From Asterionellopsis glacialis (lineage: Eukaryota; Bacillariophyta; Plagiogrammaphyceae; Rhaphoneidales; Asterionellopsidaceae): a DNA stretch of 64,000 bases. Numbering within the stretch: position 1 is the first letter of the stretch; every line of letters begins with the position of its first letter. The stretch is from NCBI GenBank assembly GCA_014885115.2, contig WKLE02000702.1, forward strand, positions 101,187 to 165,186. The letters are read 5' to 3'. Of this stretch, positions 21,181-34,000 are shown piece by piece. A program made the translations under genes and the position numbers. A model generated the notes under the pieces. It saw nothing but the letters and a program-made list of their open reading frames with translations. It had not been told where the DNA came from and made no database searches.

Positions 21181-24100
21181 TTACTTCCGTAGTCGTCTGT
21201 GTGAGTGAAGAAACCAGTGCTCGTTCAGAAGACCATTCTCGCCAACAATGGGCGGTCTTTCGTCGGGATTTCTCTTCAGACAAAGCTTCATTGCGTCAAT
21301 GGCTGCTTCGTCTACATCGTCAGGAAAACGTATCTTATGGTTTGGGTTTACGATTGCTTGTAGCTTTTGAATCATGTGCAGTTCAGCAAAAGGAGTTCGG
21401 CCATAAACCATTTGGTAGAGTATACAACCAAGTGACCAAATATCTGATGCCTGTCAAACAAACACACAAAAACGGGCTAAAAAGGTTAGAATAACTACGT
21501 AGACAAAGCAGAACGATGCCTGTAACTAGAAAGGTTCCTTACCCTACCACATTTCATTTGGGCTCCACCTTGACCTGAGCCGGTATCCAATATTGCTTCT
21601 GGTGACATGTAATTCAAGGTCCCAATCTGAGTTTCACGATAAATATTAGTTGTGTCGTCGCTTTGGATTGCTTTCGCGATACCAAAATCAATGAGTTTCA
21701 GCGCTCCGCGAACAAACAAGAAATTAGCCGGCTTGAGATCTCCATGAATGATTCTCTCCTCGTGAATACAGTGGACGGCTCCTAGCATTTGCTGCCAGGT
21801 GAGACGTATAAAATTCATATTCAGCCTAGGTTTTTCATCACTGGAACCCATGTTTTTAGTCGAAAGCAAAGTTTGCTGGTGCAAGACTTGATTTAGGTCT
21901 ACTTCCCCTAGCTCCATAACAAGAAATATTGCCTTTCGTGAGAGGTCAACCTCACTGTCGTGCATTTGAATAATGGCAGGGTTGCCACGCAATTTCTTTA
22001 GCAAAGCTATTTCGTTTGCGTATCCATCAATCGCCTTCTTGTCCATACCCCCCAGTTTCACCTTTTTGATAGCTAATACTGAACACTCTTTTGAAAGAGC
22101 ACGATATACCTTGCATGATCCGCCCTTTCCAATAACTCCCAATTTAGCATAAGGTACATTATTTACATGGAGAATATTGTCTTCGCACACAAGAGGGAGA
22201 AAGTCGGAATTTGATCTATTAACTAGTGCGACAGTTTCTGGAGATATTCCGTTATCAGAATTAGGCTTTGGGGTGATATTGGAGAGCCCAATAACGTTCC
22301 CGTGTGTCGACGAACCCATTGTCTCTCCAGTACGATCGGAGAGGTTACTTGCATTGCTGTGAACTGATTTCCTGCCACTTGAATGCACTGATGAAGCCAC
22401 CGTGGATGAAGTTGTCAAAACACTTCTACTTGCAGCAGATCCACTCGAAGACGCCTCTTCATTCTTCTCGGTAGTCCCAACGTGTATCCTGTTATTTGTA
22501 GATGTATCGGGACCTTTTGAAGTAGTAGGAATTGACGGTTTCCGTCTTGAAGTGGGATCCCAATTCAACATGTAGCTCAAATCCATCTTTGTTATTTTCG
22601 ATACAGATTTTTTAGATTCGTTGTCACAAGGCATGATTTTACCGTCACCGGCGTCCGTTCCTTGCTTTTTTTCGCCTTGATTAAATTCATCATCACTGCC
22701 TTCGCTGTCGTCAATATAAGATTGTTCAGGGTTCACGCGCTGTGCTTTACCGCTAAGACCAACTCGCGATATCCTTGATGTAGTACTTTTTGACGAAAGT
22801 AAAGTTTGCTTTGAACGAAGGCCAGAATATTTGTTCGGGGGTGGTTTCATCATGTGAGGTGTTACCTTGTCTGGGTCGGATTTATTTGTAACTGACTTAT
22901 TTACGGTACGAGGAGTAAAGCTCTGTTGACTTTTTTCTTCTCGCTTCCCAAATAGATCCATTTGAGGCGCCTTTTGGTCCTTTAATTCTTCTACAACCCC
23001 ATCATTATCTTGCCTTTCCCCTGATATTTTATTGTTTGAGGCGGGAATGTTGCCTTTCTGGGAATGTAAAACAGTATCAACTGTATTTTGGTCAGTTTTT
23101 ACAGAAGAGGTCGTGGAAAGGGATGTAGACACGGAAAGATCAATATCCATTGATAGGTTGCTTTTATCCAGTGACATCATACTAATTGAGTCATCTAACT
23201 TCTCGTTTCTCTGTTGTTTATGTGAATGTTTATTACTTTCTTCTGTATTTTCCTCGCTTCTGGGTTTCTTCGGCGAAAGCTTGCTTTCGGAACTACCTGA
23301 ACTACTTCTACGTTTCTTCGGACTGCGGCGTTCGATAGAAGATCGTGAAGGCAACGGTGGTATTAGCGGTTGTCGTAAATTAGCTTCTTCTAGACTTGAA
23401 CATTGAGCCTTTTCTTCTTTGTTGTTAATTGTTTTGGGTTTATGATCTTCCACGGCTTCTTTTTCTAGGGCCTCAAGAGCATCTTTCAATTTTTGTATTG
23501 GCTCAGCGTTTTCTTCAATACCTAAACGGAGGGTTTTAATAGCTATTTCAATTTTATCAAGTTTTTGGAAATCTGCTAGTGCTAGATAAAAGGATCCGTC
23601 GGATTTTGCAGCTCGCTGTTTCTGGATGTGTCGGAACGTCATTTTTGCTTCGTCCCGTGATCCATACTTTGCCTGTGCCTTGGCATACGAGAGCCATATT
23701 GCAAGAATATCTTCACTACTTTCATTATATGATTCAAGTGAAAACCTTGACGTTGCTCTACGATGAAGGCGGATCAAATCACTCCCTTCAAAAAAGAAAG
23801 ATACAGATACATTAAAAAGGGTTGAGAGATGAAGTAGTCGAACTCAATCAGATTTTCTAGAATGACTCATTGATAACTTACCTATTGTTGCAGGCTGATT
23901 GGGTGGGCTTATCGATTTCGTTGAGCTCTCAATTGCACGACGCCATGAGCATGCTTCGTTTTCAACCAGTCCATCAACAATGTTATTGCATAACCGCCGA
24001 TGTTCTAACGAGCTACTTTCATCGAGGCAAAAAAGTGATTCCACCGTTTCGCCATATCTGAGGATGCGCCTTTTGACTTCCTTTTTCGAACTTGCTAAAC

Positions 24101-24419
24101 TCGAACGAGCTATCAGCGAACGAGAATGCATATTGTCTTGTTTTCTTAGCGGTATAACACGGTCACTGTTATGAGTTGCTGCGTGGCGGATTTGTGGTGA
24201 GACTCCAGTGGAAGGGGATAATGAACGAAGAGATGCAACTGTTTTCGCATTCTTCGACTTCCGAGACAGTGATTTTTCTTCTTTTCCTGATTTCACATCG
24301 CTCTTTCGAATATTTTCTCTGGTATTTTCCTTGTCTAACATTGCTAGTGGTGGGATGATAGGAAAGCTTGAGGACTTGCTCTTCCTTGCATCATCTCTTG
24401 TCGCCATTGTCCCGTTCAT
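21181..24419 (-). CDS. MPS1: Mps1/TTK-type spindle-checkpoint kinase, three exons
   Basis: Exon 1 24419-23882, exon 2 23785-21543, exon 3 21450-21181; introns of 96 and 92 bp, both GT-AG with matching phases; 1016 residues. Residues of about 195-275 resemble the Mps1/Bub1 TPR region (ILAIWLSYAKAQ, KSDGSFYLALADF), which targets the kinase to kinetochores. A long Ser/Lys-rich linker follows. The kinase domain is about 723-1010: glycine loop GKGGSCKVY, lysine in LAIKKVKL, HGDLKPANFL at about 858, LIDFGIAK, and MSPEAI. Gly replaces the HRD arginine, which fits TTK-type kinases. Exon 3 begins ASDIWSLGCILYQMVYG. The TTK-like APE region, HxDLKPANFL loop and TPR together make the family call strong. 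Confidence 0.93.
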
Positions 24420-25145
24420 CTGGAAACGTCGCCTAGAAAGTTTTGTTGTCTCTTGGACAAAAATGTGGAACAGCTCGAATTTGAATTCAGTACAATTGTG
24501 TCGTTGATTTCTACGAGAGACATCTTCGGCTCATAACGGCGAAAACCTTACACCATAGTGTTAGGGTTGTAAACATAACCTTATATTATTGTAACGATAA
24601 CCCCTCTTTGACCCCTGATTTGTTCCTGTGGTAGGCGGGAGGACTCTCTAAAGTAGGTCCTAGTCTTAGAGGTACCGTAGGCAAACGAATGCCGCAGTAC
24701 TAAACGTAATGCTGGTACAGTTATCGTAGGCCCTCCTACCGGTAGCGCGTAGTCTAGTCAGTCTCTAGAGTCCGACCCTACAGGTATTTTTTATTTTAGC
24801 TACCTAGTCGCCGAACGCCGGCCGGACGATGAATTATGATCACAATCTTTTTGTGTAGTCGTAGTCTATGCATGCATCATCCATCACAAAAGCAAAAAGA
24901 TAGATTACAGTATTGAAGAAGGTCTCTACTTCAGAGAGATTGATTAACGCCTGATACATGATACATTATCTTTGCAAAACTAAGTATCGATGGTCCAGAA
25001 GAACTTGAGACTTTTCACATTTTTCCTCTAGCACTATTCTAACAGTGGAGTTTTAAATTCTTCTTGATTTTTAGTAGTAAGGAGTAGCACGTATTCTTGG
25101 TGACTATAATATTATTATTAACATATGCATGTTCAATGTATAGAT
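24420..25145. other. intergenic, upstream of MPS1
   Basis: 5' region of MPS1 followed by CTAGAG/GTCCTA-rich low-complexity sequence (about 24640-24790), then AT-rich sequence before the MFS stop codon. No gene supported. Confidence 0.4.
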
Positions 25146-26852
25146 TTATTGCTTCGCGTAAACATTACTTTTTGGAAATCCGTCATATTGTGGGGTATCA
25201 AAAATAATGCCAGCTTCAATATCCCGCAGGGGGGCACCTGTTTGACTCTTGAGACCACTTGTCAATGCTGCTAACACAGCAAAGGCGAAATTTAAAGATC
25301 CCAGGAGAATTAAAATCAGCGGTTGATCATTTTCAATTAAAGGAGCGGAAATAAGATGACACAAAATAGCCGCAATTCTGCCACTAGCAGCACATAGACC
25401 CATAGCTGTGCTCCTTAAGGAGGTGGGAAAGACTTCTGCTGTAATAACGGATAAAACTGACCATGCCAAAACCAAAAAGGAGTGGAACACGCAGGAACTA
25501 CCGACAATAAACCATGCCGAAGCCCCATTGGCACAAAGTACGGCAAAGGCCACCGAGAAAATAAAGGTGCAAACTAATGATAGTGTAAGCAAACCTGTTC
25601 TGGAAACTCGATCAAGAAGAAACCCTGCAACTATGACACCAGGGATGCTGGCGAAAGCATAGAAGAGGGCCATCATGTACCTGTCAGCAATTTGCAGTTC
25701 GGCAAAGACTCTTGTCATCCATAAAGACAAACCGGAGCCAAAAGATAGTGCAAACCACATGACTTGAACATAAATCGTCCTCCATCGGGTGTCATGCTTG
25801 TACAAATTGGCAAATGCTTTGAACATATCGCTAAACGATGTCCAAAGTAAATGCTTGTTTTTCGATGGCACGTCCTGAGGAGGGAAGTGGGACTGTAGTT
25901 CTGAGATAGTCAGTTGACTGCCACGGAAGCCCATTGACTTTGCTACTCTATTTGCGACACGAGCAGCCTGGTTATAATGTCCGTGAAGCCCTAAGAAGCG
26001 AGCACTCTCCGGAACAAATATTGATATTAATATGAAGGCCAAAGCGCTTGGTGCAGCATTACACAGAACATAGAGCCTCCAGGATTTAAGAAATTTTTCA
26101 AAGAAAAGGTAAGCCAAAATAGCTACATAAATGGAGCCAACAGTCCAAAATGCTGCTACAAAATTAAGGTAGGAACCTCTTTTTTTCGGTGGAGTATGCT
26201 CTGATGTGAGTGCAAGTAAGCAAGACACAATTGCACCGATGCCTAATCCCATGACGAATCGGCATCCACAGAGCTGAACAGAATTTTCCGAAAAAGCCAT
26301 TGCCAAACCAAAGGAAGAATTTAAAAACAATCCCCATAGCAAGACACTTCGACGACCCTGTCGATCACAAGCTGGACCTGCTAACAAACCTCCAAATAAC
26401 ATCCCCAAGTAAAGAGCACTTGCAACTACGCCATCTCTTCCCTGAACGACATCATTCCGAAAGCCTTCATCAGCCATCAAAAATCCCATTCCGCCAATTT
26501 CTGCAGAGTCTCCTGTATTTGCAATTCCCAATGATACAAATATCATAAAATAACCCAATCGATGACCGAAGAGATTGATTAATGAAGGAAGACCAACACC
26601 AACACCCGGTGGGATCATGTGTGCTTCTTCATAGAATTCATCAATAGTTCGGAATTTGTGGGCCTTTCTCGTGGTATTCGAATGCGGAAGTTTCGAAATC
26701 AAACCTGTAGCTGATAACACTGATGTCGACGATTCATCGGATGACACGGATCCCTGTGTTCGATCTGACTTTACTGAGGCCATGATGGGTAGCTGGTGGT
26801 CCTGATATTGGTAGCCTAAGTGTGTACATGATTTCAGACGAAGTCGTTCCAA
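25146..26852 (-). CDS. major facilitator superfamily transporter
   Basis: 568 residues with about 12 hydrophobic segments between residues 90 and 540 and a hydrophilic N-terminus of about 85. MFS signatures are present: GPACDRQGRRS in the loop between helices 2 and 3, RFVMGLGIGA in helix 4, PESARFLG after helix 6, and FPTSLRSTAMGL with GRIAAI in the C-terminal half. This pattern fits the sugar porter/SLC22/SV2 branch of solute or organic-ion transporters. Substrate cannot be read from the sequence. The first in-frame ATG is used; a later Met (MASVKSD, about residue 24) is an equally good start. No intron is needed. Confidence 0.9.
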   Translation of the reverse strand: MERLRLKSCTHLGYQYQDHQLPIMASVKSDRTQGSVSSDESSTSVLSATGLISKLPHSNTTRKAHKFRTIDEFYEEAHMIPPGVGVGLPSLINLFGHRLGYFMIFVSLGIANTGDSAEIGGMGFLMADEGFRNDVVQGRDGVVASALYLGMLFGGLLAGPACDRQGRRSVLLWGLFLNSSFGLAMAFSENSVQLCGCRFVMGLGIGAIVSCLLALTSEHTPPKKRGSYLNFVAAFWTVGSIYVAILAYLFFEKFLKSWRLYVLCNAAPSALAFILISIFVPESARFLGLHGHYNQAARVANRVAKSMGFRGSQLTISELQSHFPPQDVPSKNKHLLWTSFSDMFKAFANLYKHDTRWRTIYVQVMWFALSFGSGLSLWMTRVFAELQIADRYMMALFYAFASIPGVIVAGFLLDRVSRTGLLTLSLVCTFIFSVAFAVLCANGASAWFIVGSSCVFHSFLVLAWSVLSVITAEVFPTSLRSTAMGLCAASGRIAAILCHLISAPLIENDQPLILILLGSLNFAFAVLAALTSGLKSQTGAPLRDIEAGIIFDTPQYDGFPKSNVYAKQ

Positions 26853-28095
26853 GCGGTTCCTGACAGATAGCCTGCAGGTAGGATCTATCGAGTACGTACC
26901 CCTGGTACTACAGGTACAGGTTCAATGAGAGTGCGAAAAGACTAGGTATATGACACATGACTTTCGTTTCAAGGACATTTAAACCGAAGATCCAATTTTC
27001 TTAATTAAATTTTAAAAAAAGGTTTGCAATATGACTAACTTATAGTCATTTGCGGTACCAGAAATTCGAAACCTTTTCCAAAATGACTGACCCACCTTCT
27101 TTGCTTGATAGGTTGAAACTTGTACAAGAATTTCTGCTATGTAGGACAGAGAGAATAATGTAGCTGGTACCTGTGCCGGTACTAATTACAGGTTCGTACC
27201 TGGTACATGTACCTGGTAGAGTACCAGCTACCTGGTACAGGAGCAGGTTGTACCTCGTAGATAAAATGGTGGATTTATTACTGTATCGTTTTTACAAAAA
27301 AACTGTAACTCAAAGAACAGTCGCGTAGAAATGTACAATATAGATACCGCCTGCTATGACAAAAAGAGCTGGAGAAAAGAATTGAAGACAGAAAGCACGG
27401 TAAAATTACATGATGAACACAAGAATTTTGGGGAATTTTCGATAGAGGGGTACCCATGACAAGCACAATATCAACAAATCACGCGACACCAAAATGGGCA
27501 ACATGCAAAATTCGACTTGATAAAACATTGGATGACGATGATGATTGATTGTTGGCTACTTTGTTGCCCTGATGACAAGAATCACACAGTAGATGTATTG
27601 TATTCTTTGATCTGATAGCACCCAACAATCTACCAAATCTCTAGTCCTTGTGCAATGCCATTAACTTCAGTGCCAAGTGTTTGTAAAAAATATATTTTTA
27701 TCAATTTTAAGAGAAGCAAATAAATGCTGATATAGAGGCAGGAGGCAGGAGTACCTTGGTACCTGTACCAGATAATCACGCATGCAGCCCAGGGATTTGT
27801 GAAGGTATGGTAGGACTGCGAGGTACGAGTAGACTACAGGTAGGCTATCTCTTTGTCTATGGGTAAGTTCTACCGGTATGCATGTACCCACCTGTGCAAG
27901 TGAAAAAGGTCACTTTCAAGAATTCAGCTTTTTGTAAAAGAAAATGTACTTCATAAGATACAGTGCTGAATAATATAATATATAAGTCTATCTTGTTAAA
28001 TATTTTAATGCAATTTTATAAAATGTGGATAGATGAACTCAACACCGAAACATTTTATTCCCTTCAGTACATCTCTCCCGTGGATAAGATCTAAC
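26853..28095. other. intergenic with dense GTACC palindrome cluster
   Basis: Between the MFS start and the HECT stop. The densest cluster of the dispersed signature in the window lies at 27161-27260: GTACCTGGTACATGTACCTGG and neighbours repeat variants of TACCTGGTA on both strands. A further copy is near 27757-27770. The remainder is AT-rich without a supported gene. Confidence 0.5.
27161..27260. repeat. cluster of palindromic TACCTGGTA/TACCGGTA words
   Basis: Within 100 bp the words GGTACC, TACCTGGTA, TACCAG and CCGGTA recur at least six times in alternating orientation, giving several overlapping short inverted repeats. Confidence 0.7.
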
Positions 28096-31000
28096 TCAAC
28101 CTCTCCACTCGTAGAAACCTTTGAACTTGCTTTCCTCTCGGACGACTGCCCAAAGAACCTGAGAGAACGTTTCATAACTTTCGAACTTGGGGAGATAAAG
28201 TCTTCTTGCACACGTGTTGGCACGAGGAAGGCATCCTGGGTCGCGCATTGGAAGGAACTCTCCTGAGGGGCTTACCATGGGAACCACCTCGATTTGACCA
28301 GGAGTCACAATGGGCACGCTTGTTACAAAGCTCAAAAACTGTCTCCTTTGTGTGGGAGACGCTTCTAAGAGAGTTTTGACTAGGTGTCCAATAGTTGGTG
28401 ACGCAGGGCCGAAACGACGACTTAAAGCAGCGCCGCCTTCGCCGCCCATAGCAGCAACAGCCACTAAAGCTTCTGCTGCACCCTTACCACCTGAAGAGAA
28501 TATTTTAAAAAAATACAAAGAAACAGTCAATAAAAAATTGTAGGAAAGTTGTTCACAAAGTAAAATTTCGAAACTTACCATCGAGTTTAAAAATGCTCCT
28601 GACAGCAGCTTCATCCCATTTATCAACGTTGTCGCCCCCGCCACAGACATCGTGTTGCAGTTCATCAGCGGTGAACAAACGAAGATAGTCGGCAGAGAAG
28701 AAATCTTCGACACCATAGCGAAAGCTGCGAGCCTGCAGGATAACGCCTTCGTGGAGAACAAATTCTTTTGCAAGGGTCACCCATTCCCTAACGTTGTGAA
28801 TAGTCACACTGCGTAGATGTCCGTTGGGACACAGGGGCATTGCATCTTCTCCCTGAGCAGGGTCAAGAGGGTCAACAAAAGTCTTGTCTTCGAAGTATTC
28901 TTCAAAAGAGCAATCAAATGACTTCCCCATGGCTTTGCGGGCAAAATTCTTATCTGATGCTATTTCTCTGTATTCACTTTCCAATGCTTCTCTCGATAGT
29001 GGAGGTTCTGCTTCATCCACTTTGTCCAGCGCAGCACATACAAAAGATTCAACAGCATAAATTTCACCACCAAGAAATCCTGGACGGGGTAGATCAGAGC
29101 TATTCAGTGCTAGCTTGGACAACTTTCCTTGCAATGTTGCCGTCCCACAGGTGGAAGTGCCGACCAAGTTTCCGGAAGTACTGTGGTCGCTGACACTCAT
29201 ATCCTCGACAGAGGGGTTCCGATCCAGAACTGGGGTTAACATCGAGTTTGAATTCGATTTCGTCGACGTTGGGTACGACGCAATACTTGTGGAAGGCACT
29301 GAAGAAAGACTTGTAACACCATGGCCGCACTGCACAAGCTTCAAGAAGGACGTGCTCAGAGGTAATGGAAGAATAAAGCCGTCACGCATTGCTGCAGCGA
29401 AGAGGCGCCCCATGAATCGGAATTGGTCCAGTACAGCATTGAATTGTGGGTGATGGGGCAAAAGAGGGCGGGGGTACACCCCAAGTCCACTCCCAGGATC
29501 TGCACGAGGAGTCGGAATTACAACTTGCCGGCTTGAATCCATATCTGGAATCCATAAAGGGAGTTTCGATGCATGGCTTGAGACCTCAGACGGACTCTCC
29601 TCAAGCCGTGCAACATTGCTGACGAAAGCACAAGCTGACTCGCTACCGCCGATCGGCTTACAAAACACACTTGATACATGGTCACAACTAAGCAACGACT
29701 CTGCAACATCTGCGTAGAAGCCACGAGTTACTCCAGCTTCGTCCCCAGATGCCGCGTCAAAGCCAGATTCTCCATCAAATCTCACTTCTAGCCTTCGACG
29801 GCGGACCTGGGTGCCGTTCGCGTAGCGATCCATTATAGCAGCTGCGTCTGACAGCAACATATCCCGACGGACGGCTGCCTTTGCGCATTGCAACGAGCGT
29901 TCATCCCAACGTTGCGCCCTGAATGCGGCAGTCACTCTTGCAGCTAAAGCCTCTTCCATTCCATAAAGTTCGTCAGCCTGCAGTTGCAACGCAGTTGGGT
30001 CTTCGGCACCACCAGAAAATGCTTCCCCAACTAGTTCCACAGCTCTTCCACGAAGAGAAGCCATTCGTTGACGGAGGGGGGCAACAGCAACCTTTGCTTC
30101 TTGCTGTTTCAAGGCCGAACGCGAGACACCGAAAGCTGCACGTTCTAGAAGAAGCCGACGAGAAGCGTAACTAAAGATCTGGGGAGCATAGGTAGGTGCT
30201 ATTGTACACCACCCTGGTAGTGCCCCACCAACGACAGTCAGAGGGTCTTCCAGTTGTTCAACGAGTTTCTTAGTCAGTCTTTCAGACTCAATAGGAGAAA
30301 TTACAAAGGCAGCATCCTTCTTGCCCTTCGATTTGTTTGTCGTCCTGGCTTGCGCTTCCTTAGCAGCCTTTCGCATCTCACGAAGACCGTATATTTCCGA
30401 GAACTCTGCGAGAACGCACATAATTTCCATGCAACAAACAGACGTTTCGTTCAAACCATCACAGAGAACACTATCTTGGTATTCGGTAACATCATCGTCA
30501 TTCGTTGCGTGATGCTTTCTCGACCGGTCGTCACCAAGATTCCAACCAGATGTAAGTAGAGGATTATTCATATTCAGCTCGTGTTCAGCCCCGATACTAT
30601 CTGGCAGCAAGAGAGATTTCCCCATGTTGGGAGAAAAAGTCGGGCAAGGCGCAACATCCTTTTCGAAGGCTCTACGCATAACTTTGCTCTTTCTACCACT
30701 ATCGTGGACTGCCACATTATAGTACAATTTGATCCTATCTCCACATGGAAAGCTTTTGTTTTGAGTGTTTTCATTTCTCTTGAACAGCTGGTTTAAAGCA
30801 CTATAAATAGTTGTTTCCTCAAAAGACCCGGTGTCAATCGTTGGAAGACATTCGTGGGCGCTCAGTTCTGCGCGCAAGGGCGGGGGGTGTTCTGCGAAAG
30901 AAGTTTCGACTAAAATATCTGTCTCGCGCCCAGGAATGGAACATGTTACCACCATCCCGTGGTTTAGTCGTTTCGTTGGACGTAGTGTTTCGGGCAAGTT

Positions 31001-34000
31001 AGGATTCAATTCAATGGGATTCATATCTTCAATAGGTGACAATGCAGACCATGTTCTCTTAAGAACACCAACCTTTTGGTTTGGCGGAGTTTCTGACCTA
31101 GGATCCAAGTCAGAGCCCGGGCGACGAACATGAAAGAAAGGAAATGCTCTATCTACTGGATATGCCCGCCCTTGTGCCAGCTCACTTCTTACGTCTGAAG
31201 CAAAAGTATCCTGTCTAGATCGATCCCGTCGTCTTTGTGTTCGACTCTGCGACAATAACGCGGCGTGTCCACGAATTCTACTTGAAGGAACATCTTTATG
31301 CACTTCTCCAATGTCTGATACAAGAACATAGCGGCAATTGTCAACATTACTTTGAGGAGATTGACCGACCGATTCGTCGGAAGTTCTTACAGATATAATT
31401 GTATAGGCACCCCAGGGCCCATCTCGCGATCCACGCACTGTACAGTTACTCTCAACTCTCATTCCTATACATAGAGCACTAGCTCTGAGATTGGCCGAAG
31501 TATCATTTCCTGCCAGAGAACAAGCTGGTGAAGCGCTGTAATTATCTGTTGGAATGTCACTGCCAAGAAGCACGTCGGCATCTGATAGCAATAATTCTGT
31601 TTCCATATCAAAAGGAGCCATGCCTTCAGAATCACGACTTTGATAGTTTCGATGAATAACCTGGTAATTCCGTGCTGCCAACACAAGCATCACTTCTGCA
31701 CCACCAAATTCAATTTGATCTGGTATTGGGGCACCACTGCTTCGAAAATCGAGCAACTCTCCGTGAAGAACAGCAAACTTGGTTAGTCGTGTGGCGTAAC
31801 GGAGAATGTGTGCTCCGGTGTTTTCATCGAAACCAATAATCTGGGCCAGACGCCGACATCCCTTGCTGTCCTCTCCAGTGCACTCAATACTCACTGGCCT
31901 TTCTACAATAATGGCTTGTTCAAGAGCCAATCTGTAAACATAAAAATACATGATTTTGTTACTAATATGTTCAATCATTCCTATTGATAAAAATATAGCG
32001 GGAAACTTACCTTCGACAATATCTCGCGTAGGTTGGATGACTTAGACGACAAGTACGAAGCAGGTGCTGGTGTAAATCTGCAAGAAGCATTAGTGGCTCA
32101 ACATGTACAATCATACCAGTAGAAGCTCGATTGGAGGTTGCTGTTGAAGTTGAACAGTAGTTTCTGCTCCCAATTGCCGATGGGAGCAATTCGATTTCAA
32201 GAGGCTGTGTCAGTGACTGTAAGTCCCCACCTGTTGCTCCTACAGAGGCGTTTCCAGACCCGTTTCTTGTGTTGCTGATGACATTAACATTTTCATGGAA
32301 CGCCAATACTTCGTGCAGGCGACGAAGGATCTCAGGGGTTCGTATCTTGAAGTTTGCTTCATCGGCATTCTCGTCTTTTCTAAGTTCGGCACTAACATCG
32401 TCACTTTCTTCGTCATCATCTCCGTCATCATTCTGGTCTTCCATGTGCATCAAAGAGATGTTTTCATTCCTATTACCTGTGTCATCAGCATCCAATTGAT
32501 CTCCCATTTCAGAATTTACGGTGGGTCCATTTTTGCGTTCCTCCGATGTTTCAATGAAAAACTGCACCACTTTACGGCAAAATGCTTCGCGCCCTAAAGT
32601 ATCGTCGACACCATGTGGTAAACAGCCCACACGTGGCTTTTTGTTCCGTCGATTTGAAGTCATTTCAATACCAAGATGACTTTCACTGCGACCAACAGGT
32701 TTTTCAATCAAAGCCGAATGTAGGGAGGGCAAAATCATCGTGGCAAATTCATGCATCGTCATTCGACCTGGTGAAAGAAGCAGTGATGCCAATTCCTCTA
32801 AAGCTTTACAATTGCGCTGTCGAAGAAGAGTGGCCAATTCCTTCAACTTTCTTGTAGTTTCACAATAGACAGTGCTCTTCTCGTCATTGTTAGTCTTTAC
32901 TTCAGGCAATTCCGTCTCGGAAAGCCACGCATGACACTCAGCAGCCATTTCGAGGATGCATCCCCATTTAATAATTCCACCCTCTGCCTTGTCAGTACAC
33001 TTTTCGCAGGCGTCCCAGTCACACTGTCGGCAACCGTGCATTGGTCTTCCACGTTCTACTCCTTTTCCACAAAGATCACATCGGAAAGAAGAATGTTTGG
33101 TAAGATGGAGCTCAGCTACATGTTGCATCGGGCACATAACTGTGCATCCGCGGGAAGAGGTAACTGAAGAAGCCGACTGTGGCGGCGAAGATGCGCTCTT
33201 GGCTTTCGTTGGCAATTGAGCTCGAGCCCGTGCAAAGTTCTCAATTGCATCGGCTCGGGCATCACTCGCTAAGACTTCATGCGATGATGCCAAGTCTCTG
33301 ATGCCGAATCTTTCAATGAGACTGCTGCAGCGAACAGCAGGGACCTTTCTCAGTAAAGAGTTCACGAGACTTAATCCAACGGACACATCACTGATAGCTT
33401 TGCTCCAAAGGTATGATTCAACCAGCAAAAGTGCATCAGTCAACTGGGACTCCACCGTATCATTATCGTCCGATTGAAGGCTTTCACGCAAGATGTCAGC
33501 AGGAATTACCTCGAGTAGACCCTCCCTTGATGACCCAGGATCTTGCTCTGTTGTTCCATCTGAAGTGTTTCTCTTGCCTGGGTCGAATAAAGGGACCCTT
33601 CCATTTTCTAAATCAACGGCCGCCGATTCGTCACCGTTTCCAGGTGATGAGCTGCTAGTTGAAGAGGACAATGCTTTTCGCTGACTCTCGTGCATCGCAT
33701 GAAGCAGAACGTTTCCCACAAGTATATCAGAGACTACTTTGCTACAAGCATCTGTTGCTTTAGACTTGTGAAGGCGACAGAGGAAGCCAAGATTGAAAAG
33801 TTTCCCAACAACCATGGACACAAAGTTCCCACCATCCTTTCGCATGTTCTCCTCTTGGGCCTTTTGACGCACTGTGGCTTTCTCAAGTACATCAGCTACC
33901 TCCGCTGAGCATCTTCGTACATCTAAACTCCCTTTCGAATACACGGAGTGTCGCAAAAGGACCAAAAGCGATTCAGCTTGATTCGTCAAGGCAGCTTGAA

